Part shown: positions 35,112 through 44,207 of the stretch, piece by piece
Numbering within the stretch: the stretch's first letter is position 1
Layout: the number at the start of each line of letters is the position of its first letter
Assembly: GCF_026652115.1 (NCBI RefSeq)
Contig: NZ_JAPPSQ010000001.1
Span: 434,001-498,000, forward strand
DNA length: 64,000 nt
Direction of reading: 5' to 3'
From: Algoriphagus sp. PAP.12
Lineage (GTDB): Bacteria; Bacteroidota; Bacteroidia; Cytophagales; Cyclobacteriaceae
Position numbers and translations under genes: made by a program
The notes under the pieces: model-generated
What the model saw: only the letters and a program-made list of their open reading frames with translations
Database searches by the model: none
Told to the model about the DNA's origin: nothing

Positions 35112-36905
35112 TCAGACCAACTCTTCATTGGTATTTTGCTTCCAAAAATGCTCCTCAGGAGGAAGACTGTCCAGGTAAAGATTCGTCTGCTCATAGCCTT
35201 TATCCAAGATTTCCTTCCATCTCTTATCATCCATAAAACCAATTCCTTTTAGATTCAGCTCGAAATAATGAGACACTTTGGATTTAGTAACTTCTTCTTT
35301 TTGAAGGCTATTAAGCGTCAAAGAATTAATAATAATTGAACCTAAACTCGGAATTTTAAATCTCTTTTTCTTCAGCATCTTATCCCAGAATAGAGACCAA
35401 CCGGTAGGGGTCTCTTCGTAATTGACTTGACGATCTGGCAAGCCTCCTAGAGAAACTGCGAATATCCTGGTAACAGGGAACCGATACATAGGTTCGATTG
35501 GCAAATTATCCATTACTGAGCCATCGACATGCAAATAGTTTTCAATCACCACCGGAGGAAAAACTCCCGGTATTGCGATACTTGCCATCACTTGTTTCCA
35601 GATCAATCCACTCTCATGGATCTTGGCAGATGCTCGGGAGAAATTGGTTGAAACGCAATAAGAATTAACCCAGATATCTTCCAAATGATGGTCTGAATAC
35701 ATGTCCTTTGCAAATTTTTTGATCTTTTTCCCTGAAAGAATCGAGACCATTGGGAAGGTCATATCATTGGAGGTAAGCTTTGATTTTACAGCGATTTCGG
35801 TCGCCTCCACAATCCTTTGAGGATCAAAATCAGCAAAGCTCATCGAAATCCCATAAATCGCTCCAGCACTGGTTCCTCCTAAGAAATCAATCTCAATTCC
35901 TCTTTCTTCCAAAGCTTTCACCACACCTAGATGGGCATAGCCTTTGGCTCCTCCACCTCCCAAAACCAATCCAGTGGCATTGTTAGTAATGATCCTACAA
36001 AACCGTCGGATGTCTCTCATATTCTTTTTCCTAACATGAAGGTGTAGATTGACCTGTCGGTCTTCTAGCCATTGACGGGTATTTTTTGGGGTAGAGGCAT
36101 TCTCCTCATGAAGTAGTAGGAGGTAAATTTTCTTATTGAGAATACTCTGGGAATAAAGATCTAATTCCTTTTCAATCGAATACAATCCAGGGTCTTGATC
36201 GAATCCAACAGCCAAAATGACCAAATCAGCATAAACCATGCATTGATGGGACCATTCTGGCTCTGCTTCACTACATACCAAAATATTAATGCCTTCGTGC
36301 TGCTCCAAAGAATCAAAAAATGCCTGATCCGCATGCTCCAATTGTGATTCATAGTCATAAACCTGGACAGGAACGCGGTTACCTTGAAAGTATTTTTCCA
36401 TATCCACAGTCCATGGAGTTAGGTCAAAATCTGCCCTCAGATTCACCAAGGCAATATTTTTAGGAGGAGTGGATTTATTCTGTTGGAAGGTATTTCTTCT
36501 CAATCTGTTGATCACAAAGCCAGTCAGGGAACTGGCAAACGTTGGATATTTGGCAACAAGAGAAAGGTACTCTTCTTGGTCAAATTCTAAAACCACGGAT
36601 TTTCGGATGGCCAATACAGAAGCCATCCTCGGCTCCCCTGTGAAAAGAGCAAATTCGCCTACTGGCTCGCCTTCTCCAATATCACCTAGGATTCTGGTTC
36701 CATTTTTATCCTCTTTGATGGCACGAAGTCTTCCTGATAAAACCAGATAAAGAACATTCTCGGATTCCCCTTGATGGAAGAGGTATTCTCCTGTATTGAT
36801 TTCTTTTTTGGTTCCAATTTTTAAAATCTGATCCAATAATTGATCGTCCATGCCTCCAAAAAGTTTGTGGAATAGGCGATGGTAATGTGCATTAAAATCC
36901 TGCAT
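35112..36905 (-). CDS. Patatin-like phospholipase with cyclic-nucleotide-binding domain
   Basis: 597 aa resembling a bacterial counterpart of neuropathy target esterase. Residues about 15-140 are a cNMP-binding (Crp-like) domain (GEYLFHQGESENVLYLVLSG, GEPVGEFALFTGEPRMAS). About 150-300 is a linker domain. About 312-500 is the patatin domain with the oxyanion loop GGGGAKGYAHLG, nucleophile Ser346 in GGTSAGA and catalytic Asp461 in HVDGS. It is predicted to be cytoplasmic or peripheral membrane and to hydrolyse lysophospholipids under cNMP or other ligand control. It precedes the amidase gene by 67 bp. Confidence 0.93.
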   Translation of the reverse strand: MQDFNAHYHRLFHKLFGGMDDQLLDQILKIGTKKEINTGEYLFHQGESENVLYLVLSGRLRAIKEDKNGTRILGDIGEGEPVGEFALFTGEPRMASVLAIRKSVVLEFDQEEYLSLVAKYPTFASSLTGFVINRLRRNTFQQNKSTPPKNIALVNLRADFDLTPWTVDMEKYFQGNRVPVQVYDYESQLEHADQAFFDSLEQHEGINILVCSEAEPEWSHQCMVYADLVILAVGFDQDPGLYSIEKELDLYSQSILNKKIYLLLLHEENASTPKNTRQWLEDRQVNLHLHVRKKNMRDIRRFCRIITNNATGLVLGGGGAKGYAHLGVVKALEERGIEIDFLGGTSAGAIYGISMSFADFDPQRIVEATEIAVKSKLTSNDMTFPMVSILSGKKIKKFAKDMYSDHHLEDIWVNSYCVSTNFSRASAKIHESGLIWKQVMASIAIPGVFPPVVIENYLHVDGSVMDNLPIEPMYRFPVTRIFAVSLGGLPDRQVNYEETPTGWSLFWDKMLKKKRFKIPSLGSIIINSLTLNSLQKEEVTKSKVSHYFELNLKGIGFMDDKRWKEILDKGYEQTNLYLDSLPPEEHFWKQNTNEELV

Positions 36906-37062
36906 AAACTCTGGGTCTATTTGAGTTTTTTTGAATAATGTGAAGATCGAGAACCAGATATGGGGTTTTGAAAAAGATCCAATTCTCCCTTCAGTATTAA
37001 TTTTGTACAGCTACTAAAGTTTTCTTACAATCTGGTGAAAAATTGCTGATTTTCAAACAATA

Positions 37063-37087
37063 ACAAAAAAAAGCCCTACCTGGGCTT
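37063..37087 (-). terminator. Rho-independent terminator after the P1 peptidase gene
   Basis: Minus-strand reading: AAGCCC, five-base loop, GGGCTT, followed by eight T residues. It lies 28 bp beyond the stop of the P1 peptidase gene. Confidence 0.85.
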
Positions 37088-37114
37088 CAATTTTGAGGAA
37101 AATGACAAAAAATC

Positions 37115-38248
37115 TCAGGGATTTTTGCTTTTTATCCAACTCAACACCTTCCCTTTAGGTAAAGCCTCAATTACTCTTCCTTCTTTTCCTGTCATCGTTT
37201 CGGCAGCAAATAGAGAATTGACAACTGCTTCTTCAGTTGCTTCGATCACTGCAAGAAACAATGAACTCATATCGTCATTTCTCAGGAAGCTGGCTTCTTC
37301 AATTGCCCCGGATTTGGCAGAATAGGAAATCCTCAAACCCTCGGCTGTAGAAAACGCGATCACATAATCTCCTGATCCATTGGAAGCGATTCCTCCTGTT
37401 TTCCCTAAGCCCATCATAGCTCTTTGGGCCATTCTTTCCAAATTTCTTTCCAAAACTGGTGCATCTGTAGCAATTACAATCATGCAACTACCGTCGGCTT
37501 TTTCCAAAGCATCTTTGAAGGGATATTTTCCCAATTTTTCACCGACAGGTACTCCTGCAATTTGAAGGTTTCCTCCAAAATTGGTCTGAACCAAAACACC
37601 AACTGTATATCCGCCTAAGCTTTCTGGAAGTTTTCGAGAAGAAGATCCAATCCCTCCTTTCCAACCAAAGCATATTGTACCCGTACCAGCACCTACATTT
37701 CCTTCTTCTAGGGGAGCTGATTCCGCGGATTCGATGGTTTGAATTACTTCTTCAGGACTGATGTGCATTCCTCGAATATCATTGAGAAATCCATCATTGG
37801 TTTCTCCAACAACTGCATTGACAGAACCGACATTTTCATTTCCAGGAAGAGCCAAAGAATACTTGACTGCTCCTTCGATACCAGCTGCTACTGAAAGTGT
37901 ATTTGTCAAAATGATCGGGCTTTCAATATTCCCCAACTCTTGTACTTGAGTGACACCTGCAAGCTTACCAAAACCATTTCCCACAAAAATTGCTGCAGGA
38001 ACTTTCTCTTGGAAAATATTCCCACCATGAGGTAAAATCGCTGTCACTCCGGTTCGGATAGATTCCCCTTCGATTTTGGTAAAATGCCCCACTTTGACAC
38101 CTGGAACATCTGTGATTGAATTCCAGGAACCTGTAGGCAATATGCCAAAAGGAACTCCCAATTCTCTAGGTCTTTTTTGAGCAAATGAGTTCGAATTCAT
38201 CAGAATTAAGGATAAAAGTAAAAGAATAGATTGGTTCAGGTATTTCAT
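37115..38248 (-). CDS. P1 family peptidase (DmpA/BapA-like), exported
   Basis: 377 aa from the start at 38248, which exposes a signal peptide (NQSILLLLSLILMNSNSFAQ). An upstream in-frame ATG at 38287 would add 13 non-signal residues. The family makes a self-cleaved N-terminal-nucleophile aminopeptidase acting on short peptides, D-amino acids or beta-peptides. Seen here: the N-terminal TDVPGVKVGH box, GFLNDIRGMH, and GGIASNGSGDYVIAFST, in which the Ser of NGSGD is the cleavage-site nucleophile. It is a single gene with its own terminator. The natural substrate is unknown. Confidence 0.92.
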   Translation of the reverse strand: MKYLNQSILLLLSLILMNSNSFAQKRPRELGVPFGILPTGSWNSITDVPGVKVGHFTKIEGESIRTGVTAILPHGGNIFQEKVPAAIFVGNGFGKLAGVTQVQELGNIESPIILTNTLSVAAGIEGAVKYSLALPGNENVGSVNAVVGETNDGFLNDIRGMHISPEEVIQTIESAESAPLEEGNVGAGTGTICFGWKGGIGSSSRKLPESLGGYTVGVLVQTNFGGNLQIAGVPVGEKLGKYPFKDALEKADGSCMIVIATDAPVLERNLERMAQRAMMGLGKTGGIASNGSGDYVIAFSTAEGLRISYSAKSGAIEEASFLRNDDMSSLFLAVIEATEEAVVNSLFAAETMTGKEGRVIEALPKGKVLSWIKSKNP

Positions 38249-38354
38249 GCCTTTGGGAGTGAGGTGGCTAATTTTCCAACAATTCAATCCGCTTTAGCGG
38301 ACAATTTTTTTCAATAATACCTATCTTAACCCCTCCATCCAAGAATTTCATTTC

Positions 38355-39020
38355 ATGCTTAAAAAAGAGCGATACGAAGCTTTCATCCAATACTTTTCTG
38401 AAAATATGCCTGTGGCAGAGACGGAGCTAGACTACGAAACTCCATTTCAGCTTTTAGTGGCTGTTGTACTTTCAGCTCAATGCACGGACAAGAGGATAAA
38501 TCTTGTAACACCAGCACTTTTTAAGGATTTTCCGACACCCGCGCATTTGGCAGCAACCCATTTTGATGAGCTATTTCCATATATCAAGACTGTTTCTTAC
38601 CCAAATAATAAAACCAAACACTTGATTGGTTTGGGAAAAATGTTGGTAGAAGACTTCAATAGTGAAATTCCCGAGACTGTGGCTGAATTGGTAAAGCTTC
38701 CGGGTGTTGGAAGGAAAACCGCCAATGTGATCACCTCTGTGGTTTGGCAACAACCAAATATGGCAGTTGACACGCATGTATTTCGGGTTTCCAAACGATT
38801 GGGCTTGGTCCCTCAAACAGCCAAAACTCCCTTGGAAGTAGAAAAGCAATTGATCAAACATATTCCCAAAGAATACATCCACAAAGCGCATCATTGGTTG
38901 ATTCTTCATGGTCGATATACTTGCTTAGCGAGAAAACCTAAATGTGAGGAATGTGGAATCACTCATTTCTGTAAGTATTTTGAAAAGAACTTTGGCAAAG
39001 TAACCCGAGAAGAAAAGTAA
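38355..39020 (+). CDS. nth: Endonuclease III
   Basis: 221 aa DNA N-glycosylase/AP lyase of base excision repair. The helix-hairpin-helix LPGVGRKTANVI carries the catalytic Lys, and the following VDTHVFRVSKRLGL carries the catalytic Asp. The C-terminal [4Fe-4S] ligands are C-x6-C-x2-C-x5-C (CLARKPKCEECGITHFC). Length is normal for Nth. Its stop TAA overlaps the ATG of asnB by one base (TAATG), so the repair gene is translationally coupled to the sugar/EPS genes that follow. Confidence 0.96.
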   Translation: MLKKERYEAFIQYFSENMPVAETELDYETPFQLLVAVVLSAQCTDKRINLVTPALFKDFPTPAHLAATHFDELFPYIKTVSYPNNKTKHLIGLGKMLVEDFNSEIPETVAELVKLPGVGRKTANVITSVVWQQPNMAVDTHVFRVSKRLGLVPQTAKTPLEVEKQLIKHIPKEYIHKAHHWLILHGRYTCLARKPKCEECGITHFCKYFEKNFGKVTREEK

Positions 39021-40795
39021 TGTGTGGAATCTATTTGATTTGGGGTAAAGGAGCCAATCAGGAATCAATAGAGTTTCTTGTCAATCATTCTACTCATCGA
39101 GGACCTGATCAAAAGGCTTTTTTCAGCCCTTGGCCTAGCTTGTGGATCGGTGTCAACCGACTTAAAATCCTTCACCCTGGTCCAGATGCAGACCAGCCAT
39201 TTTTTGCCCCAGACGGAAACAGTTTTCTCATTTGGAATGGGGAGGTTTACAACTACCGAAACCTGAGAAACATCCTTGAAAAGATGGGGATCGAATTTAT
39301 CACCCAGTCTGACACAGAAGTTCTTTTGCATTGGCTAAAGATTTTTGGGGCCAAAGGTCTTGAAAGCGTCAAAGGAATGTTCTCTTTGATTTTTGTGGAT
39401 TTGGCCTCTCAAAATGTCTTGGTTGCCAGAGATAAAAATGGAGAAAAACCCCTCTATTACCATCAAGATCCAACTACGTTGACGATTTCCTCTGAGTCCA
39501 AAGGTTTAGGGAAATTATTGGATTCCAAACTGGATGAGGGCCAATTTGACAATTATTACTTCATGCGTACCGCACTTCCTGGCAAGACATTCTACAAAGG
39601 GGTCAAGGAATGGAAAGCAGCACGGTTTTCATTGATTCGCCAACATTCTGCATTCCGATGGGATAATATCCCAGAAATCAAGAAAGAGGAGTCCTTATTT
39701 ACGAAAGACCGTTTCAAAGAGCTTTTACTTCAATCAATTAAGCGACAATTTCATGCTGACATGCCAGTTGGAATGCTTTTGAGTGGTGGTGCTGACAGTT
39801 CTTTGCTGTATTCGCTTTGGTATAAGGAAACAGGGGTTTCCCTTCCAACTTTTACCATCGAACACGAGACAAAATATTCCAAAAAGTATGATGATGCGCA
39901 AGCTGTATCAAAGCTGGCTAAAAGCATCCCTCTGGAAAAAAACGCGATTCAGGTCAGCCAAAAAATCTTTTGGGAAAACTGGGATGAGTACCTTCAGCAG
40001 CTGGATCTACCGGTTGGAGACTCTGCGAGCTTTTTGACTTGGTTGATAGGAAAAGAAGCCAAGAAATCAGTAAAGGTTTTGATCTCAGGGGCTGGAGCTG
40101 ATGAATTGTGGGGAGGTTATAATCGACATCAGGCTTTTCTTAAATATCAGGAAAATAAAGGCTTATTTCTACCATTGAAACCCTTTTTGGGTATGCTTCC
40201 TTTGGGAAGAAACTGGAAGAAATTTTTGGAAGGTATAGAACCAGATTCCAAAAAGACATTTCTGAACTTTACTGCATTAGAGCGTATAGATCATGATATC
40301 TTCTCTGATTATGAGCGGGTTTTTGATCAAAAATTAAGTCCGTATAAACAGATTCTGGATTTTGACCGAAGGGTCTTTTTGGTTCAGGATATATTAAAAA
40401 TTCAGGACAATGCCTTAATGGCACATGGCTTGGAAGGGAGGTCTCCTTATCTGGATGAGGATCTTTTGAATTTTTGGCATCAAATCACAGATGAAGAAGA
40501 CCTCAAAGGCAAAAAATGGATCCGGGAAATTCTCACAGATCTAGACTTGGAATGGATTAGTCAGCGTAAAAAATTGGGATTTGGCCTACCTCTTTTGGAA
40601 TGGTTTTCAGAAGAAGGTGAGTTTACAAATCGAGTTTTTGCTTCACTGGAGTCCTATAAAAATGACTACAAATCCAACCTACCAAAACCAGCCCTACAAC
40701 TTTTGGAAAATCCTCGAAAGCATGTCAAAACGCATTTCTTAACTTTATACAATCTGTTTTTGCTGGCAGAATGGCTCAAGTTGAACAAGCTATGA
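39020..40795 (+). CDS. asnB: Asparagine synthase (glutamine-hydrolysing) family protein
   Basis: 591 aa. The class II glutaminase domain begins with the required Cys2 (MCGIYLIWGKG) and has HRGPDQKAF and WNGEVYNYRNL. The synthetase domain has the PP-loop LLSGGADSSLLYSL and GAGADELWGGYNRH. These support glutamine-dependent amidation with ATP. Its place between nth and a glycosyltransferase in a polysaccharide region suggests it may amidate a sugar acid or amino-sugar precursor rather than make free asparagine. The stop overlaps the next start as ATGA at 40792-40795. Confidence 0.9.
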   Translation: MCGIYLIWGKGANQESIEFLVNHSTHRGPDQKAFFSPWPSLWIGVNRLKILHPGPDADQPFFAPDGNSFLIWNGEVYNYRNLRNILEKMGIEFITQSDTEVLLHWLKIFGAKGLESVKGMFSLIFVDLASQNVLVARDKNGEKPLYYHQDPTTLTISSESKGLGKLLDSKLDEGQFDNYYFMRTALPGKTFYKGVKEWKAARFSLIRQHSAFRWDNIPEIKKEESLFTKDRFKELLLQSIKRQFHADMPVGMLLSGGADSSLLYSLWYKETGVSLPTFTIEHETKYSKKYDDAQAVSKLAKSIPLEKNAIQVSQKIFWENWDEYLQQLDLPVGDSASFLTWLIGKEAKKSVKVLISGAGADELWGGYNRHQAFLKYQENKGLFLPLKPFLGMLPLGRNWKKFLEGIEPDSKKTFLNFTALERIDHDIFSDYERVFDQKLSPYKQILDFDRRVFLVQDILKIQDNALMAHGLEGRSPYLDEDLLNFWHQITDEEDLKGKKWIREILTDLDLEWISQRKKLGFGLPLLEWFSEEGEFTNRVFASLESYKNDYKSNLPKPALQLLENPRKHVKTHFLTLYNLFLLAEWLKLNKL

Positions 40796-42015
40796 AAGTC
40801 TATTACATCCATCAATATTTCAAAACACCTGAGGAAGGAGGAGCCGTAAGGTCATTTCATCTCGCCAAAGGCTTAGTAAAAAATGGAATCGAAGTGGAAA
40901 TCATCACTGCCGGCAACCAGAAAGGTTATGATCAAAAATGGATTGAGGGTTTTAAAGTCCACTACTTACCTGTTTCCTATAACCAGGAATTTGGTTTTTT
41001 GAAAAGAATCCAAGCCTTTTATTCCTTTGTCAAACAAACCAAAAAGCTTATTCAAAAACTCCCAAGGCCGGATTTATTGTACATTACCTCCACTCCTTTG
41101 ACTACGGGTTGGATTGGACTATGGGCCAAAAAGAAATTCGCCCTTCCTTATATTTTTGAAGTACGAGATCTTTGGCCTGAAGCTCCGATTCAAGTGGGAG
41201 CTATTCGCCAAAAATTCCTGAAAAATTACCTATACGGTTTAGAAAAAAGGATTTATCAACAGGCATTGAGTGTAGTGGCTCTCTCCCCGGGAATAGCTTC
41301 CTATATCCGAACCAAAGTTCCTAACCTAAAAATTTCCATCATCCCCAACTTTTCAGATTTGGAGCAATTTTATCCACAAAACAAAAATGAAAAGCTCCGA
41401 GAAAAACTGAGTTTAAGCAAGGGTTTGACGATTGCCTATGCCGGAGCTTTGGGAAAGGTAAATGCCGTGGATGAATTAATTGATCTGGCTAATATGGCTC
41501 AGCAACAGAAGAAAAACTGGCAGTTTCTCATTATGGGTGAAGGAAGTGAAAAGCAATCTTTAGAGGAAAAAAGTAATAGACTGGGCTTAAAAAATCTGGT
41601 TTTTGTGCCTTTTGGACCAAAAGAGGAAGTCAATCAAATTTTGGGTTTGGCAGATTTTGCCTGGATTTCATTTGCTCACCTACCAGTACTGAAAACCAAT
41701 AGTCCCAATAAATTCTTTGATGCTTTGGCAGCTGGCAAAGCAATTATCGTCAACCACAAAGGCTGGGTACATCAGTTGGTGAAGAAAAATGATTTGGGAA
41801 TTTCTTGCCTTCCTGGCAAAATGGGAAACTGCTTCAAGAAACTGGAGAAATTGGAATCAAATCCTGAAAAACTGGCTCGATTTCAACAAAATTCCAGGCA
41901 ATTGGCTGAGCGTTATTTTACAAAAGAGATTGCTGTAGAAAAGCTTGCCTCAATCATTGACCCAAGCAAAACTCCTCCTACGCAGGGGGACGAGGTCTAT
42001 ATCCTGACTGCCTGA
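40792..42015 (+). CDS. Glycosyltransferase family 4
   Basis: 407 aa from the ATG at 40792, which overlaps the asnB stop as ATGA; the frame opens 7 codons earlier but the N-terminal strand KVYYIHQYFKTPEEGGAVR starts here. It is a GT-B fold retaining transferase: the N-terminal domain is of the WbuB type (HQYFKTPEEGG, VRDLWPEAPIQVG), and the C-terminal nucleotide-sugar domain has IAYAGALGKVNAVDELIDLA and ISFAHLPVLKTNSPNKFFDA. The latter is the variant of the E-x7-E region seen in this subfamily. Probably cytoplasmic, adding a sugar to an undecaprenyl-linked oligosaccharide. It ends in a 38-bp convergent overlap with gldB. Confidence 0.92.
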   Translation: MKVYYIHQYFKTPEEGGAVRSFHLAKGLVKNGIEVEIITAGNQKGYDQKWIEGFKVHYLPVSYNQEFGFLKRIQAFYSFVKQTKKLIQKLPRPDLLYITSTPLTTGWIGLWAKKKFALPYIFEVRDLWPEAPIQVGAIRQKFLKNYLYGLEKRIYQQALSVVALSPGIASYIRTKVPNLKISIIPNFSDLEQFYPQNKNEKLREKLSLSKGLTIAYAGALGKVNAVDELIDLANMAQQQKKNWQFLIMGEGSEKQSLEEKSNRLGLKNLVFVPFGPKEEVNQILGLADFAWISFAHLPVLKTNSPNKFFDALAAGKAIIVNHKGWVHQLVKKNDLGISCLPGKMGNCFKKLEKLESNPEKLARFQQNSRQLAERYFTKEIAVEKLASIIDPSKTPPTQGDEVYILTA

Positions 42016-42985
42016 AAATCATCTCTGCATCTGGATTCATCATTAGCATCTGCAAGGTGACGTCCTGATTCATTACATAATCATCCACAATATTCCACCC
42101 TAACCATCTGCCCAACCTTCCCGGGGCTTTGGTGCTGATGGCATCGGTAAACGGTGCTTCTCCCATGTACTTTCTGATTTCAAATGGATTTGTTTCATAA
42201 AGCAATTCATTTTGAACAAAATGTGACCAGATATACTCCTCATTTGCATAGCTATCTGCGATCTCCTCTGGGGTATAGCCAATGATAAATTGATCAGAAG
42301 TACAGGGAAGAATGGCTTTTGTAAAATGATAGGCTTTCCCGTAATAGATCATTTCCGCCAAGAGCGTATTATCCTGAGGATTGGTATTATTGAATTGTGA
42401 TGAAATCGCCGTCACAATCATCGGTACGATATAAGGTCTGTCATATCTCTCAGCCATATATCTGGCTAGCTCAGGCTGAAACTCATGGGTAGGAGGGAGA
42501 AAATAATCCAAACCGATCACAATCACTTCTTCTGTGACTACCAAATCTGAATTGAAACCAGAAACAAAGGTGTAAACTTTGGGAACCTGGAATTCTGGAA
42601 AATAATATTTGATGGCTTTGAAAGCAGTTTCAAGCTCATTTTCAATATCAGAGAAATCATTGAACACCAATTGTACCGAGTCATTTAATGTTCTCATCGA
42701 AGAATCCTGATGGATCATCAACAACTCAGCAGTCAATGTATCCAATGAAGGATATAAATCTGGGCGCAAATAAGTCTCAGTAAATTCTGGATACTTTTCA
42801 ATCAAAAATAAATAATCCTCCTGGCTATTGGCGTCAAAAAACTCTCTTTCCAAACGGACGATTTCCAAATCCAATTCCTGATTTAGGATCTCCGAATCCA
42901 ACTCACAATTCTCCTCCTCCTTTTTTCCGCAGGAGAAAATCAGAAGACAAATGCCGGCAAACCAAAATAGATTTGAATACTTCAT
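41978..42985 (-). CDS. gldB: Gliding motility lipoprotein GldB
   Basis: 335 aa lipoprotein (lipid Cys19 in LLIFSCGKKEE) of the GldB family, needed for gliding and linked to type IX secretion function in Bacteroidota. Family features: acidic stretch after the Cys, LEREFFDANSQEDYLFLIEKYPEF near the N-terminus, VSGFNSDLVVTEEVIVIGLD, LPPTHEFQPELARYMAERYD, and the C-terminal GRWLGWNIVDDYV. Length is normal. gldC, often its neighbour, is not here. The 3' end overlaps the glycosyltransferase gene on the other strand by 38 bp. Confidence 0.92.
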   Translation of the reverse strand: MKYSNLFWFAGICLLIFSCGKKEEENCELDSEILNQELDLEIVRLEREFFDANSQEDYLFLIEKYPEFTETYLRPDLYPSLDTLTAELLMIHQDSSMRTLNDSVQLVFNDFSDIENELETAFKAIKYYFPEFQVPKVYTFVSGFNSDLVVTEEVIVIGLDYFLPPTHEFQPELARYMAERYDRPYIVPMIVTAISSQFNNTNPQDNTLLAEMIYYGKAYHFTKAILPCTSDQFIIGYTPEEIADSYANEEYIWSHFVQNELLYETNPFEIRKYMGEAPFTDAISTKAPGRLGRWLGWNIVDDYVMNQDVTLQMLMMNPDAEMIFRQSGYRPRPPA

Positions 42986-43086
42986 AGGTGATTATTTTGC
43001 TCAAAAGTAATGATTTCAATGTGAATCTTAGAAAACGCAAAACTCATCAATTGAGTATTCTAGCAAGTTTGGCTTAACTTTCTGAT

Positions 43087-44091
43087 GTGAACAACTCTTT
43101 TCAAACGGCCATATCTTACATCCAACATCTCAACATTCAAAAGTTGACTAATTTGGCTTTGCTTAGCCTTTCTTTTCAACTCAGCAGAGTTGTGAACAAA
43201 CCGATTCTTTGGGGAAAACCGACCACCTTAAGCATCGAACCAACTACTTCCTGCAATCTTCGGTGTCCAGAATGTCCCTCTGGCTTGAGGGCGTTTTCAA
43301 GACCTACTGGCATGCTGGATGAAGTACTTTTTGAAAAAGTGATCCAGCAATCCAAAAAGCATCTAACCTGGTTACATTTATATTTTCAGGGAGAGCCTTT
43401 TCTTCATCCCAACTTTTCGAAACTGGTTTCTCTAGCTTCCAAAAATGGGATTTTCACCTCCACCTCTACCAATGCACATTATTTAACAGAAAACCGAGTA
43501 GAAGAAATTCTCGAGAGCGGATTGAAGCAATTGATCGTCTCTATGGATGGGATTTCACAAGAGGTTTATGAAAAATACCGGATTGGAGGAAACTTGAAAA
43601 AAGTACAGGAGGGGATTTCTCTTTTAGTTAGAAAGCGAAAGAATGCTAAGAAATCATATCCAAGAATAGTCCTTCAATTCTTGGTAACAGGACAAAATGA
43701 ACATCAAATTCCTTCTCTCAAATCTTGGGCTGATGAGATTGGAGTGGACGAATTGCAACTCAAAACCACCCAAATTTATGGGTTTGAAAATGGTTCTGAA
43801 TTGATCCCGTCAGATTTGAAGTATTCCCGATATATCCCAGATGGAAAAGGAAAATGGAAGCTGAAAAAGGAAATCGAAAATAAGTGCTGGAGAATGTGGC
43901 AAGGTGCAGTCGTAACCTGGGATGGAAAAGTCGTTCCATGTTGCTTTGACAAAGATGCCAAACATGTCATGGGGAGTTTTGAAAAGGAAAGTCTTGATTC
44001 CATCTGGAAATCCAATAAATATCAACAGTTTCGAAGTCAATTGCTTCAAGGCCGAGATCAAATCGATATTTGTAAAAACTGTACGGAATAG
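43087..44091 (+). CDS. Radical SAM/SPASM protein
   Basis: 334 aa. The radical SAM cluster motif C-x3-C-x2-C is at Cys56-Cys60-Cys63 (CNLRCPECPSG). The C-terminal SPASM region carries further Cys (CWRMWQGAV, VPCCFDKD, CKNCTE) for auxiliary Fe-S clusters. The first in-frame start is GTG at 43087; the ATG at 43085 is out of frame. Its position at the head of the SLBB-Wzz-Wzx-GT run suggests it modifies a sugar, lipid or peptide used in the polysaccharide, or matures a peptide; no precursor peptide is visible. It is divergent from gldB. Confidence 0.9.
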   Translation: MNNSFQTAISYIQHLNIQKLTNLALLSLSFQLSRVVNKPILWGKPTTLSIEPTTSCNLRCPECPSGLRAFSRPTGMLDEVLFEKVIQQSKKHLTWLHLYFQGEPFLHPNFSKLVSLASKNGIFTSTSTNAHYLTENRVEEILESGLKQLIVSMDGISQEVYEKYRIGGNLKKVQEGISLLVRKRKNAKKSYPRIVLQFLVTGQNEHQIPSLKSWADEIGVDELQLKTTQIYGFENGSELIPSDLKYSRYIPDGKGKWKLKKEIENKCWRMWQGAVVTWDGKVVPCCFDKDAKHVMGSFEKESLDSIWKSNKYQQFRSQLLQGRDQIDICKNCTE

Positions 44092-44207
44092 CCGCCGCTA
44101 CTGGTCCCAAATCAATCCTTTTTGGAACTATTTTTGGTTTGGAAGAGAAATTCACGGATTTTTAGGGTGCATATTTGTTTGAATTTCACCCGGGACAGCA
44201 TTTTCGC

